Both the position numbers and the translations under genes were made by a program. Below the pieces are notes generated by a model. The model did no database searches, was not told the DNA's origin, and saw only the letters and a list, made by a program, of their open reading frames with translations. This document shows, one piece after another, positions 1-41,034 of a stretch of DNA of 64,000 nt (its first letter is position 1; the number at the start of each line of letters is the position of its first letter). This stretch comes from Monodelphis domestica (Eukaryota; Chordata; Mammalia; Didelphimorphia; Didelphidae): contig NC_077232.1 in the NCBI RefSeq assembly GCF_027887165.1, forward strand, positions 7,587,391 through 7,651,390. The letters run 5' to 3'.

Positions 1-658
1 CCATCCATCCATCCTTCCATCCCTCCCTCCCTCTATCCATCCATCCATCCATCCATCCATCCATCCATCCATCCTTCCATCTATCCATCCATCCTTCCAT
101 CCATCCATCCTTCCATCTATCCATCCATCCTTCCATCTATCTATTCATCCATCCATCCATCCTTCCATCCCTTCCTCCCTCTATCCATCCATCCTTCCAT
201 CCATCCATCCATCCATCCATCCATCCTTCCATCTATCCATCCATCCTTCCATCTATCTATTCATCCATCCATCCATCCTTCCATCCCTTCCTCCCTCTAT
301 CCATCCATCCTTCCATCCATCCATCCATCCATCCATCCTTCCATCTATCCATCCATCCTTCCATCTATCCATCCATCCTTCCATCTATCTATTCATCCAT
401 CCATCCATCCTTCCATCCCTTCCTCCCTCTATCCATCCATCCTTCCATCCATCCATCCATCCATCCATCCTTCCATCTATCCATCCATCCTTCCATCTAT
501 CTATTCATCCATCCATCCATCCTTCCATCCCTTCCTCCCTCTATCCATCCATCCTTCCATCCATCCATCCATCCATCCATCCTTCCATCTATCCATCCAT
601 CCTTCCATCTATCTATTCATCCATCCATCCATCCTTCCATCTATCCATCTATCCTTCC
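1..658. repeat. CCAT tetranucleotide array with ~112-bp higher-order unit
   Basis: The stretch is almost pure CCAT with regular variants (CCTT, CTAT, CCCT). A marker, CTATTCATCC, recurs at 141, 257, 389, 501 and 613, that is at steps of 116, 132, 112 and 112, so the tetramers are organised into a longer unit of about 112 bp that gains or loses whole tetramers. It lies in a SIPA1 intron and may continue left of the window. Confidence 0.95.
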
Positions 659-2057
659 ACCCAGCCACCCATCACCCGCTCCCTTCACTCTTCTCCTCTC
701 TCTTGAGCTCTCCAACTCTCCCCCCACAAAGCTGTCCAAAGTCCCTTTCTAAGGCCTGATGATGGCGCTGCTCGTCCCCTCTAGGACGGCAGACAGACGG
801 GCCCCCCTCTTGGCCAGCACCTTCCTCTCCAGCCTATCTTACTTCACTTCCCTCCCAGGCTTGGTGGTCCAGCCAAACCGGAGGCTGCCAGCTGCTCCTG
901 AATCTGACCAGCATCTCTGGGCACCTGCAGGAATGCCCGTCCTCCCGCCGGCCTTCCTGTGGGCCTCCCGGGTCTCCCCTCCTCCCAGCTCTCTGAATTT
1001 GCTGAGGCTCAGACGGCCACCGAGAGAGCCCCGTCTGGAGGAAGGGGCTGAGCCCAGATCCAGGAGGTCCGCGTTGGCATCCTGGGCCGAACCTATCCCA
1101 CTGGAGTGACCCGCCTAGACCTCAGTTTCCTCAGCTGTAAGATGAGGGTAGTCAGGGCACACTGTTTCTCCCTTCCTCTCAGCTATTATGATGATGACGA
1201 TGATGATTAGGCCCAGACCAGTGTGGAAACTTCTTGCCCTCCAATGGACCAGCAGCCCCCATCGGTGACTGGTGACTGAGAGTCTAAGGAGTGTGGGGGC
1301 CCTGGGCAGCTCGAGGACTGACCCCCTCCCCCCAAGAGTGCTGGGCTAAGAGCTGCCCACAGCTTTTGTGCAGCAACATAACTGGGGGGGGGCGGCGCAG
1401 AGGCTCTGAGTTCTAATCCCATCTCTCGTATTTACTCCCTGTGTGACCTTAGACAAGTCATTCCTGCTCCTCGAGCCTCTGAGATCTCCTAGAATGGGGT
1501 GCGGGTTCCCCCCCAGTCCTGGCTGTCTGTGGGTGGTGAGGAAGGCTCTCCCAAGGGGGCGCATTATTGCAGATTTCACGGCAGAGCCAGGATGCCTCCC
1601 GATCTGCTAAGCCCGGCAAGGCTGGCAGCACAGACCCTGGGAGGACTGTTCTGGGAGGGAAGATGCCTGTGGGGGCCCCAAGAAGCCTGGAGGGAGGCAG
1701 GCTGGGGGCACTTGAATCTGGGGCCCTGAGGAAGGCCTTTCTGGGCTCAGCATGTGTCTGTTAGGAAGGAGCACAGATGCTTGATAATCCACGCCCAGCC
1801 CCGCCACTGTTCTGTCCTGGGGTGCCCCTGGGGCCCGGAGCAGCGCTCGAAGGGCCCGTGGGACCCCCCCCCCCCCCGCTCCAGGCCTTCCTGTCCAACG
1901 CTTCCATTTTACAGATGGGAAGACTGAGGCCCTGAGAGGGAAAGGACTTGCCGAGGTCACGTAGCCAACTCCTACCCCGAGGCTCTCTTCCCTGGGCCGG
2001 CAGCCCAAGAGAGGGTCCCCCCAGCCCCGCGGGCCCCCCGGAAGCAGCGTTACTCAC
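659..2057. other. SIPA1 intron (part), no exon seen; MIR/THER-like scraps
   Basis: No SIPA1 exon could be found here. Two decayed MIR/THER1-type SINE pieces are recognisable by their tRNA-derived boxes and the 'cctcagtttcctc' signature: about 1110-1160 and 1395-1490 on the plus strand. A third, in reverse, is at about 1895-1965 ('ttttacagatgggaag'). A short poly-C run is at 1866-1878. The open reading frames here have no recognisable protein. Confidence 0.6.
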
Positions 2058-3868
2058 TCTTGATGTCCAGCTGGGCCCGGTAACGCTCGAAACCTTTGAG
2101 TCTCACGACGTCCCCCAGGAGGGTGAGGAACTGGGTGAAGGCCGGGCCGGCCTCCTCGTTGTTGTACATCTCCTCCTCGGAGGCCTGGCCAGCCCGGCAG
2201 TACAGGACGCCCACCTTGCGCTGGAGACTTAGCTGGGGAGGGAAGACGGCGTCACGGGGCGCAGAGCAGCTCTCCCAGGCCCCGGGGACCCCCGCTCCGG
2301 GCTGGCCTGGGAGGGCCGAGACGGGCTGCGGGGCGGGAGGGGGCAGAAGAGCGTCCAGGCGGGACGGCCCTCCGGTGCTCTGCGGCCTCTGGGCAGAGGC
2401 GGCCCGAACTCACCTCCTGCTCATCGAGCGTGAGGAGGGTGCGCGGCACCTTGGGGGAGGCAGAGCCCAGGCGCAGGCAGGTGGGGCTCAGCCGGGGGGC
2501 CACGTGCTCCAGGAGCTTCTTGGGAGACAGACCCCGGGGGGGGCCAGGCGGCAGGACCTCTTCGGAGATGGAGCCTCGAAGCGTCCGTAGCTGAGGGTGA
2601 AGGGATCCCCTTAGGCCCTGCCCCCGGCCCCCCACTGCCAGCGGCCCTGCCCCCCCCACTGCCAGCGGCCCTGCCCCCCCACTGCCAGCGGCCCTGCCCC
2701 CCACTGCCAGCGGCCCTGCCCCCCACTGCCAGCGGCCCTGCCCCCCACTGCCAGCGGCCCTGCCCCCCCCACTGCCAGTGGCCCTGCCCCCCCACTGCCA
2801 GCGGCCCTGCCCCCCACTGCCAGCGGCCCTGCCCCCCCACTGCCAGCGGCCCTGCCCCCCGGCCCCACCTGAGTCGTCCTGATGATGAGGCGATAGCTGT
2901 GCTGGGGGCTGGCCGAGCCGCCCTCCTTCTCCTCCCGACGGATGCTCACGGCCACCGGGCCCAGATTCTCGTCCATCCCAAAGAAGTTCTGGTGCTCTGG
3001 GGGCAGAGGGGGGCCGGCCGGTCACCCAGCCCCGGGCCTCGGCCCTGCCCGTCACGCCAGGCCTCCGGCCTCTCCCTTCCCCAATTCCGGGGAGCAGAGG
3101 CCCAGAGCCCCGAGTTCCAGTCTCGCACCCCGTTTTCCCATCGTCAGTCTCAGGAGTCCCTTCCTGGCCCGGCACGGCCCGTGCTCCGGCCTCCTCACCT
3201 TTGCCGTAGAAGTACTTGCGGTAGTAGCCAGCCCCCGCGTCGGTGTGCTCCAGGCTGTGGGGCTCCGAGCGGCTCTGGGGCTCCTCCAGGATGGAGATGG
3301 CAGCGTTGGGCAGCGCGGGGGGCAGCGCGGGGGGCAGCGAGCCCCCGAGGCCCAGCTCGCCTTCCCCCCCCACCTCGCTCAGGAAGCCGGGAGCCCCCAG
3401 CAGCAGGTCGGAGCCCGAGTCCCGCGCGGGGCCGGGGGTGGGAGGGGTGTCGGGGGGGGGCTCCCTGGCCGCGGCTCCCCAGTCGAAGAGAAGGCTCTGG
3501 ACGTCATAGTGCGCGAACCAGCGGGGCTCCGGGACCGGCGGGAACTCGGGGGGCGGCTCCCCCTCCGGGGGCAGGCCCAGCAGGGCCAGGGGGTCGGCGA
3601 AGAGGCGGCCGGGGGCGACGCCGCGGCCCCCCTCCTCGTTGCTGTGGGCTCGGGCACGGGGGCTGGCCGTGGGCGGGGGCCGGGCCTCGCCGGCGTCGCT
3701 GCCGCTCCTCAGCAGCGGCCCCCCAGCTCCGCCGGGCCGGCTGGGCTCAAAGGTGTGAGGGGTCAGGGCCGGCCGGGCGGGCTGGCGGAGCCTTCGGACG
3801 AAGAGGTCGTCGGACTGCATGACGGGCGCCAGGCCCCTCCGGGGGCTCTCGGGTCGGCCGGCCCACAT
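2058..3868 (-). CDS. SIPA1: SIPA1, N-terminal four coding exons (gene continues off left edge)
   Basis: SIPA1 (SPA-1) is a GTPase-activating protein that switches off Rap1/Rap2 and so restrains integrin adhesion. Coding exons on the minus strand are 3199-3868, 2869-2996, 2414-2590 and 2058-2232, giving 383 in-phase codons with GT-AG introns. The protein opens [15 protein letters not shown] and holds [68 protein letters not shown] and [14 protein letters not shown], which follow human SIPA1 closely from memory. Human SIPA1 starts two residues earlier (MPMWAG); here the ATG at 3868 is the first methionine that fits. The Rap-GAP catalytic domain starts around the end of the visible part; it and the PDZ and coiled-coil parts must lie left of the window, because no further exon is visible in 1-2057. 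At the exon 3/4 junction the human Val-Leu appears here as Glu-Leu. Confidence 0.95.
2632..2862. repeat. Minisatellite in SIPA1 intron 2, about 10 copies of a 22-25 bp GC-rich unit
   Basis: Ten copies of ACTGCCAGCGGCCCTG joined by runs of 5-8 C. One copy differs (CAGTGG for CAGCGG). The array fills most of the intron between the exons at 2869-2996 and 2414-2590. On the transcribed-sense (minus) strand it is G-rich, with a run of five or more G in each unit. Open frames through it are repeat artefacts. Confidence 0.95.
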
Positions 3869-6524
3869 CTGCGCCCCGGCCTGGGCCCCCTGGAAGCCAG
3901 CCTCATTGGCCTTGGGGCAGGCAGGGGGCCTGTCGGTGGCCCCGACCCCTCCTAGGGGCCGGGCCGGCGGTCACTGCGGGTCCCACAGAGGGGGCCTCAG
4001 GAAGCTTCCTAGCACGGAGAGGAGGGAAGGGAAGGGGGGTGTCGAGACTTCCTGCTTTTCTGCGGGTACCCCAAGGGCGCCGGGCCCATGGGGGGAGGCT
4101 CGTCTGTCTGGGGAGAAGGGCCACTGAGTGGGGGGCCGGTGAAGCCCAGCCAGAAAACAGGAACCCATCCCTCACTTCCCCCAAACCGAGTGCGGGCCCT
4201 GCTCCCCGCCCCCATGACAGGGTCTGCTTCCGGCCCCCCTCCTCCAGGGCCCCAGGCTCATCAAAGCCACTTCCTCTTTCCCCCGCATTTCCTCCCTGGG
4301 GGAGGGGGGTCCTAGGCTCTCTGGGGGTGGCTAAAGCTTCAGCTGAATCTGGGGGGGTTGGGGGTCTTCCTGCAGAGACCCCAATCTACCCCCTTCCTGG
4401 GCCATCTGGGGCAGTTTGCTTGGCCTCACTGGGCCTCAGTTTCTCCTCCAACAAAAGAGGGGGACGACCCCTAAAGGAGGACTTCTAAATCCTCTAGCTC
4501 TAGGCCAGTCACAAGGAGATGGGGGTGTAATCACCCCAAAAGGAGCCTAGAGCTCCCCCCGTTGTGCCCCCCAGGCGGCTGCTGGTGGCTGTTCTAGGCA
4601 AACTCCGAGCCCAGTCCCAGCAGGGAGCTCTGACGAGGGGGTTCCCCGAGAGGCAGAGAGCAGGCCACGGGGGCAGCCGGAGCCAGCAGGGTGCTGGGCC
4701 CTGACAAAGGGAGGACGTCCTGTCCCCCGGGGGCCTTTCCTCCCAGCCCCTCCCTTTTCCTCCTCAGCCTGAAGCACAGGCCGGACCCCCTAAAGGCTGG
4801 GGGACAAGGCGGAGGCCGGAGGAACGTCCCCCATCCGCCTGGGATGTTGGGGGCCCTTCCCTGCCCAGGGCAGCGCTCCCTACCTGGCGGGGTGGGCCAG
4901 GGGTCCCCGGCGCAGCGGCGAAGCTCTGGCAGGCAGTGTGGCCAGTCCGGCAAGCGCAGCCTTCCTGTGAGACAGGAAGTGGCCCCTGGCTCCGGGTCCC
5001 CGAACCACCCCTCCTGCCCCCCACCACATCCTCAGGAAGGTTCTCGGGTCACAGGGCACCGACCACCCCGCAGCCGCCCCATCGCCCTGTCACCCGCTGG
5101 GCAGAGGGGCCCAGAGCAGGGCCCCTGGAGGGGCTGCAGGGACTGGGGTCAGCAGGCCCGGAGGACGGAAGGCCAGAGCCTGGGAAGGGGGAAGACACGG
5201 CTCTCCCCAGCCACGGGATATGAGGCTGCCTGGGGTGGGCCCTTTGGGCCTCGGGGCAGGGATGCACCCCTGAGCAGAGGAGGGGCAGGAGAGGCTCCTG
5301 GCACAGCCCGGTGGGGGGCGGCTGCTGACGGCGCAGGGCACCCCCACATGCTGCCCGTCGGCCCCAGCCCCACACAGGGGCCTTTGAGGCGGGGGACATT
5401 CCATGTGGCCTGTGTCACCGCGCTGGGGTGGGGGAGGCCCCCCAGAGCCGGGAGAGCTCCTTCCCTCCAAGAACGCCCCCAGAGGCAGAATCCTGGCAGC
5501 CCGCTTGGGGGAGGAGTCGGCCCCTCAGCAGCACATCTGGAGGTCCTGACCCTCGTCCAGCTGCCAGAGGGCTGGACAGATGTTTCCTCCCCGGGCCAAG
5601 CTAGGCGGGTCCTGTGGGGGCTGGGCTGGAGGGGACCGAAGGGCCGGAGGAAATGGGAGACGGAGGGGTCGGAGCGCCGGACGGGCTGCTGCACTGGCCC
5701 TGGGCCGCTGGCGCTCCTCCTGCCCGGGCACAGGGAAAGCGCCTGAAGCTGGCAGAGGGGCATCGAGGGGGGCAGCAAAAGGGCAGCAGAGCCTGTCAAG
5801 TGGAACGTGGCCCCGGGGGCAGCGGGGGCGTCCGAGGCTGCACCAGGGCACGTGCTGCGCGGTAGGGAAGACCTGCCGGAGCCGGGCCAGCAGCCGCTCC
5901 TGCTCCGACCTCGGGGCTGCAGCCCGACGTGCCCGGCCCGGCTGGCCGCACTCAGGCTGTGGATCGGGGCCCCGACTTCCCCCTGCCCCCTCCCGCCCCT
6001 GCCCTCCAGGCCTCCCGGCTGTACCTCTTCGGGGTCCCCCCTCGCGCCCCGCCACTGGGAGCCAGCCGAACCGCCCGCGCCGCTCCCTGCCAGGCGCCCT
6101 TGGCTCCGCCTCGGGGAGGGGCCGGCCCAGTCCCCCATCTCCCGCCTCTGGCCGGCCCATGGAGGGAGGAGCCCCGGCTGGGCGGGAGCAGAGGGCGGGC
6201 CCTGCTGGGACCAGGCTGGGGGCCCGAGGCCAAGGGCAGCGAGGCGCCCCCACCCCCCATGGGCAGAGGCCTGGGCGGCCCAGAATCCTGGCTCCGCCCC
6301 AGACCTCTGGGGGCTCCCCACGTCCACCTGTCCTGCTGCTGCCTGCCTGGGGGGTTCGTTACCTCCAAGCTCCTCCCTCCCAGCCCCATCCGGCCCCTAG
6401 CCACGCGGGTGCCCATGTTTAGGCCTGGCAAGGAGGGGCAGGGCTGGGGCCAGGCTGGACAGCCCCGGGGTAGAAGCCCCCCCCTTCCTCGGCCCGTGAA
6501 ATGACCAAAGAAGACTCCAACCAA
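3869..6524. promoter_or_regulatory. PCNX3-SIPA1 intergenic stretch, including SIPA1 upstream region
   Basis: GC-rich DNA between the SIPA1 start codon (3868, minus) and the PCNX3 3' end. It should hold the SIPA1 promoter and any non-coding 5' exons, but I could not place a transcription start or splice sites with confidence. ETS-type GGAAGT cores occur, for example 'acaggaagtggc' near 4973 and the reverse form 'cacttcctcttt' near 4269; these fit a blood-cell gene such as SIPA1 but are common by chance. A THER1/MIR SINE fragment is at about 4410-4500. The long open frames here are GC-bias artefacts. Confidence 0.45.
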
Positions 6525-6887
6525 AATCAAAAATAGTGTTATTAATTCTGGTGTCTCAGAAGCGGGAAAAAAAAAACCCAAAAGGACCCCTCCCCCCTCT
6601 CCCTTCTTCCCCAGCTTGGGCCCAAGCTCCGGGGCCCCTGGGAGGCGGGATGGGGGCTGACGTCTCCCGGAGGCACTGGCTCCCCGTCCCGGGCCGAGCC
6701 CCGGCTCTATCCTGGGGGAGCGAAGCCCCCCCGAGTCCCGAGGCCTGGCCCCCGGCGAAGAGGGCCCTGCCCCCTGGCTCCAGAGCTCTGAACGGGACCA
6801 GCCCATCGGTTTGGCGAGTTGTGGCAGGCGGAGGCCGAGCTGGACCCCGAACACTCAGTCACTCGGGCCCATCAGGGTCCGGACGGG
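6525..6887 (-). other. PCNX3: PCNX3 3' untranslated region (approximate)
   Basis: Follows the PCNX3 stop codon (6888-6890). No exact AATAAA is present on the minus strand; the nearest candidate is AATTAATAAC around 6536-6545, followed by a T/G-rich stretch that could be the downstream cleavage element. The end is therefore approximate. Confidence 0.45.
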
Positions 6888-37137
<30,250 letters not shown>

Positions 37138-37850
37138 GCGAGGGGGGAAAGACACACCCAACTGAGGCGGGGGCGTCTCAGAGCCTTGGGGACCTGCCCT
37201 GGGGAGGTGGATGGATGCCCCCAAGGGGGACCTTCAACCAGAGGGGGGCCTCTCCAGAAGCTGCCGTATACACTGGAAAAGGAGAAAGGGGCCGGACCCC
37301 CGAAGGCCCCTCTAGCTAAGGGGCGGATGGCCCCTGCCTGCTACTCCCCCAGTCCCTCTGGAAGGGGCTGAGCAGCCTCGAGGAGCTGGGGGCCCTTCCC
37401 AGCTGCCTGACTTGCTTCCAGAGGCCCTTGGTTCTCCCCCTAAGACAGCCCCTTTTCTTTGGAGGGGCACAAGATGGGGACGGAACCCCTTCCCTGGAAC
37501 ACTACGCTGCACCTGAAGCCTTAACACTGGACTGAGGGGAAGTCCAGAGGGGAGGTCGGGGTCACCCCCACCTCACTGACCAATAGGGGGCCCCTGAAGC
37601 CACCCCCTTGCCCCTCTTCTTCCCCCGCTGGGGCTCAACACTGTAACTGGCTGGTTTAAGGGGGACCAAAACCTGTCTCAGGGAATCACTGTCCGTCCTT
37701 CCCTGCCCGGGAGGGAGGCACGAGCGCAGTTAGGTGGTTGTGGCCCTGGGTGCGAGGGGAGGGGCCCGCGGGATGCGCCCAGACCCAGACCCCGGCTCCC
37801 CTCACGGCCTCCATGCTACTGAAACCAAATAAACTCTTAAGCTGGCCACC
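37138..37850 (+). other. MAP3K11: MAP3K11 3' untranslated region
   Basis: Runs from the stop codon (37135-37137) to a canonical AATAAA at 37828-37833. The cleavage site is inferred about 15-25 nt beyond. Confidence 0.75.
37828..37833 (+). terminator. MAP3K11: MAP3K11 poly(A) signal AATAAA
   Basis: Exact AATAAA about 690 nt past the stop codon, the first one on the plus strand after the CDS. Confidence 0.8.
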
Positions 37851-38082
37851 CCGCGTCGGCTCCTCTGTCCCCCTTCGGAAGGCTGCCCCGGCCTCCGGGA
37901 GCTTCCAGCCCACTGGCAAAGCGGCCTCGCCAGAACGTGGGCAACACGCGCCTCGCTCTGGGGCAGGAGGGAGACTCGGGAGAGTCTGGCACACCCATAC
38001 GCGTCTTCTCGGGGCAGCAAAGGCTGGGCCGGGGAGAACTCAAAATCAAAAATAATCTTTTGGTGTTAAAAATTAGTCTTTA

Positions 38083-38262
38083 GGGGCAGCTGGGTGGTTC
38101 CATGAATGGAGAGCCTGGCCTGGGGATGGGAGGTCCTGGGTTCCAATCTGGCCTCAGACCCTTCCTAGCAGGGTGACCCTGGGCTAGTCGCTTCACCCCC
38201 ATTGCCCGGCCCTTCCTGCTCTGCTACCTTAGAATCGATTCCAAGATGGCAAGGAAGAACTT
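38083..38262 (+). mobile_element. Marsupial tRNA-derived SINE
   Basis: Begins GGGGCAGCTGGGTGG and follows the family body: 'gggaggtcctgggttcc', 'ggcctcagacccttcctag', 'gtgaccctgggc', the 'ccattgcc' segment and a 3' part with 'cgattccaagatgg'. An AT-rich stretch follows. The family resembles WSINE1/Mar1-type SINEs; the exact name cannot be set without a repeat library. Confidence 0.85.
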
Positions 38263-38960
38263 GTCGTACGAAGAATGTGGATTTATTATTTAATAACCAA
38301 ATATTTACATTTCTTAAAGAATTTTTAAGATAAAGAAACAAATTTAAGCAAGATGGTCTGCCCTCCAGTCCAACGGGAGAGGTTCGGGGCCTCCATGGTC
38401 CTCCGCTTCCTCACCTGTAAAATGATGGTGACGGCCAGAAAATCTCTTGAACCCTCTTAGAATCAGTGCTGTGGGGCGGTTCTCAGGCCGAAGAGCCGTG
38501 AAGTGGGTGGCCCAGCTAGGAGTCTATAGGCCAGGCTCTCCATCTGCTGAGGCCCCCCAGATAATGTGGATCTCCTCAGCTGTGGACCCGCCACGCTCTG
38601 CCCCCCCACCTCCCTGGGTGGAAAGGGGGAGGGAGAAGGGAGTCCCAGGCCCCATGGGTGCTGCTGGTGGCAGAGTGTGCTTGGCCAAGTCTTCCCCTCT
38701 GCTTGGGGTTCGGGGGTCTGAAGGGCTTCCGTCACCCTCTGCTGGTCTCCGGCCTTGGGGCCTCCAGGCTCTTCCCTCGTCCTGGCTCTCATGCCCATGA
38801 AGATGCCCCAGGCCGGCCCTCCCTCTCCATTCACCCACACGGGCACCGCTCCAGTCTTCCTTCCTGTGCCCGGGAGCCCGTGCTCAGCCGCTCGCTCCTG
38901 GCCCCTCGGAGCCCAGGAAGCCTGTGCCACCCCCAGCCCCGGCTAGGGCCGAAGCTGGGC

Positions 38961-39231
38961 ATGGGGCCCACTCCTGCCCGCGGACTGGCCTTCCTGCTAC
39001 TGGGCTCTGCTGTGTTCATGGCCGTCGAGGGTCCCCCTCAGTGCAGACTCCAGGAGCAGCTGCTGGGGCACCTGACTGGCTTCCAGGCAGACCACCAGGA
39101 TTGCCCGTCCCGCCGGGAGCTGGATGTGCTGCTGGAGGCAGGGCTGCGAGTGCAGGGCAGTGCCACTGAGCCCGACAGCTGGGACTTTGCTGCTGCCCCG
39201 TTCTCTGCCTTCAGCATCCTCACCACCGCGG
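38961..39231 (+). pseudogene. KCNK7: KCNK7 exon 1, probably decayed
   Basis: KCNK7 is a two-pore-domain K+ channel family member with no proven channel activity in mammals. From ATG 38961 the frame reads MGPTPARGLAFLLLGSAVFM, then VEGPPQCRLQEQLLGHLTGF, a Cys-containing cap region, and SWDFAAAPFSAFSILTTAG, aligning with the human protein from TM1 through the first pore helix. Place and strand fit the human gene order. Signs of decay: TM1 is about nine residues shorter than in human, and the splice donor expected inside the GYG codon (after 39231) reads GGAAGG where GTAAGG would be needed. I could not find a convincing second exon with the rest of pore 1, TM2-TM4 and pore 2 before EHBP1L1. A transcript of another kind using only exon 1 cannot be excluded. 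Confidence 0.65.
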
Positions 39232-39428
39232 GGAAGGGGAGGCTGGGGGTAGCACCCGGGTCTCCCTCCCCAGAGCTCCTCACAGGGAGGTGCAGGGGAC
39301 ACCCCTCAGTCCCAGACACTCCCCCACTGGCAGCTCCAGGAGGGCTGCTCCCTCTGGAGCCAGGCCAGGGCAGGACCCCAGAACCTCAGGCTCTGGAGGG
39401 CCTTGCCCGGGGGCAGTGACGGCTGGCG

Positions 39429-40100
39429 GAGGCCACCCCAGGGATGGAGAGCTCACAGCCCCCCCCACCCCCGGGCAGCTCAGGGGGATTTCCTGGGATG
39501 GAAAGACCCCAGATCGGGCTCTTTGAACCCTGCCCCCCCCCCCATTGCCCCTGGCTCTGCAGCCAAAAAGAGCCTGGAATGGCCCCTAGAGGCCACCTCC
39601 CCGTAGTCACGTAGGCAGAGCTCTTTGGGGTTGGCAAAGCATGTGGCAGGGCCAGGTCGCTCAGTGGGTAGAGCCCCAGGGCTGGAGTCGGGAGGACTCG
39701 GCCTCAGACACTTCCCAGCTGGGTGACCCTGGGCCAGTCACCAAATCCCGCCTGCCTCAGTTTCCTCATCTGTAAAACAAGCTGGATGTGGAAATGGCGA
39801 ACTGTGCCCGGATCTCTGCCAAGAAATCCCTCCACAGGGCCGCTTTGGGTCAGGGAGGACGAACACGACCAGAGGGCTCAGCCCAAGGGCAGGGGGCCTT
39901 CCTGGCCTGCTGCTCTGGCGCCGGGAGGACGGCCGGAGCCTGCCAGAGTCCTTCCATCTCTGCACGGTCAGCCTGGGGGCCTCGTTCCTGGCCAGACCCA
40001 CCCGCTGGCTCTGGCTCTCCCGCCACTACCCCATCCCAGGAAACCCCCTGAGCTGCCTGGGGGGCCTCGAGCTCTCCATCCCTGGGGTGGCCTCTCAGTG
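39429..40100. repeat. Two opposed copies of an L3/CR1-like LINE 3' fragment
   Basis: A block at about 39429-39500 ('ggccaccccagggatggaga', 'ggcagctcaggggg', 'tttcctgggatgg') recurs in reverse complement at about 40022-40096. The wording resembles the 3' region of ancient CR1/L3 LINEs. A third, weaker relative is at about 58975-59025. A THER1-like SINE sits between the two copies. Confidence 0.55.
39650..39865 (+). mobile_element. THER1/MIR-like SINE
   Basis: tRNA-derived SINE with 'gctcagtgggtagagcc', 'tcagacacttcccagctggg', 'gtgaccctgggccagtc', 'tgcctcagtttcctcatctg' and the 3' segment 'gccaagaaatccctcca', in the order of the marsupial THER1 consensus. Confidence 0.75.
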
Positions 40101-40290
40101 CCCTCCTGGGCGCATTCAGGGAGGGCGGAGGGTAGAACAGGGAAGAGCGGGCACAGCCAGGCCTGCCAGGGTCTGAGCCTTTAGGGGATAACCGGCCTCT
40201 GGCAGCCAAGCATCCCCAGGGGGCCCCACTGCTTTGGGACCCCCAATTGGAGGCTCTTCCCGGCCTCAGGAAACAACCAACCATGTCAGA

Positions 40291-40452
40291 GAGGCCAGCT
40301 GGGAGGCTCAGGCAACAAAGAGCCCGGCCTGGAGCCTGAGAACTCCTGGGTCCCAGTGTGGCCTCCGCGCTTCCTAGCTGGACGACCCTGGTGAGTCACT
40401 TTATCCCCAGTGCCCGGCCTTTATGGCTCTTCTGCCTTGGAAGCGACAGACA
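40291..40452 (+). mobile_element. Marsupial tRNA-derived SINE, diverged
   Basis: 'gccagctgggaggctcagg', 'gagcccggcctggagcctga', 'cttcctagctggacgaccct', and 'ttctgccttggaagcga' follow the same family as the copy at 38083 at lower identity. Confidence 0.7.
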
Positions 40453-41034
40453 GGCTGGCCACCGAGAGGGAAGGTCGGGGCCACTCGGTCCCTGTTCCAA
40501 GTGGCCCGAGGCCGGAGGGCAGTGCTAGTCTGGGGAGGCTGTCGGACCTCCTTGCCTTCCCCCACTACTGGTCCACACCTCGTGGGGGTGTCTGGAAGGT
40601 CCGACCCTCCCTTCTGGTTCCGCCACTCAAGGCTTCTTTGAAATCCCCAGGAGGCAGCCTTGCTGGGGGCACCCACAGCCTCGGCCGCCCTGAACCCATC
40701 CCTGTTCCAGTGTTCCTGCCCGCCCCTGGGCAGGTCACAGCCTCACAGGGCAGGCGGGGGGGGGGGGCAGTGCTAGGATCCCCCCTTCCTCGCTCCCCCC
40801 ACCTGCAGCCGGCCAACAGGACCAGAGGAGGAGGGCATCTGGCCAAAGACCACAGACTCGCCAGGCCCAGGTTCAGGGTCCAGGCCTCAGCAGGCGGCCA
40901 CGACTTTATTATCATCTCAACTCCCCCGTCCTCAGGTGCAGAATGGGCGAACCCTCCGGTCCTCCCAGGGAAGTCCCGCCCCCGCCGGCCCACCCCTCCC
41001 TCCTCCAAACCCGGGGGAAGAAGGGAGCCGACGG

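Larger units (their letters stand above)
39232..41034. other. Stretch between KCNK7 exon 1 and EHBP1L1 3' end
   Basis: Apart from the SINEs and LINE fragments listed, nothing coding is clear. A possible relic of KCNK7 exon 2 is at about 39900-40020, where one frame reads ESFHLCTVSLGASFLA, faintly like the post-pore K2P motif (human KAFCMVYAALGLPASLALVA), but the match is too weak to annotate. Short poly-G/poly-C runs are at about 39534 and 40757. Confidence 0.4.

Noticed and set aside
2252-3868. Single 538-aa minus-strand ORF covering SIPA1 exon 1
   Set aside because: Only the first 223 codons match SIPA1; the rest reads through intron 1, the minisatellite and further introns. The true exons are separated by GT-AG introns.
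5149-6327. Long minus-strand open frame (392 aa) between PCNX3 and SIPA1
   Set aside because: Low-complexity Pro/Gly/Arg composition, no known domain, and equally long frames on the other strand in the same DNA: a GC-bias artefact.
39900-40020. KCNK7 exon 2 relic (ESFHLCTVSLGASFLA)
   Set aside because: Only a few identities to the K2P post-pore motif and no acceptor or filter sequence that convinces; left as a possibility, not annotated.
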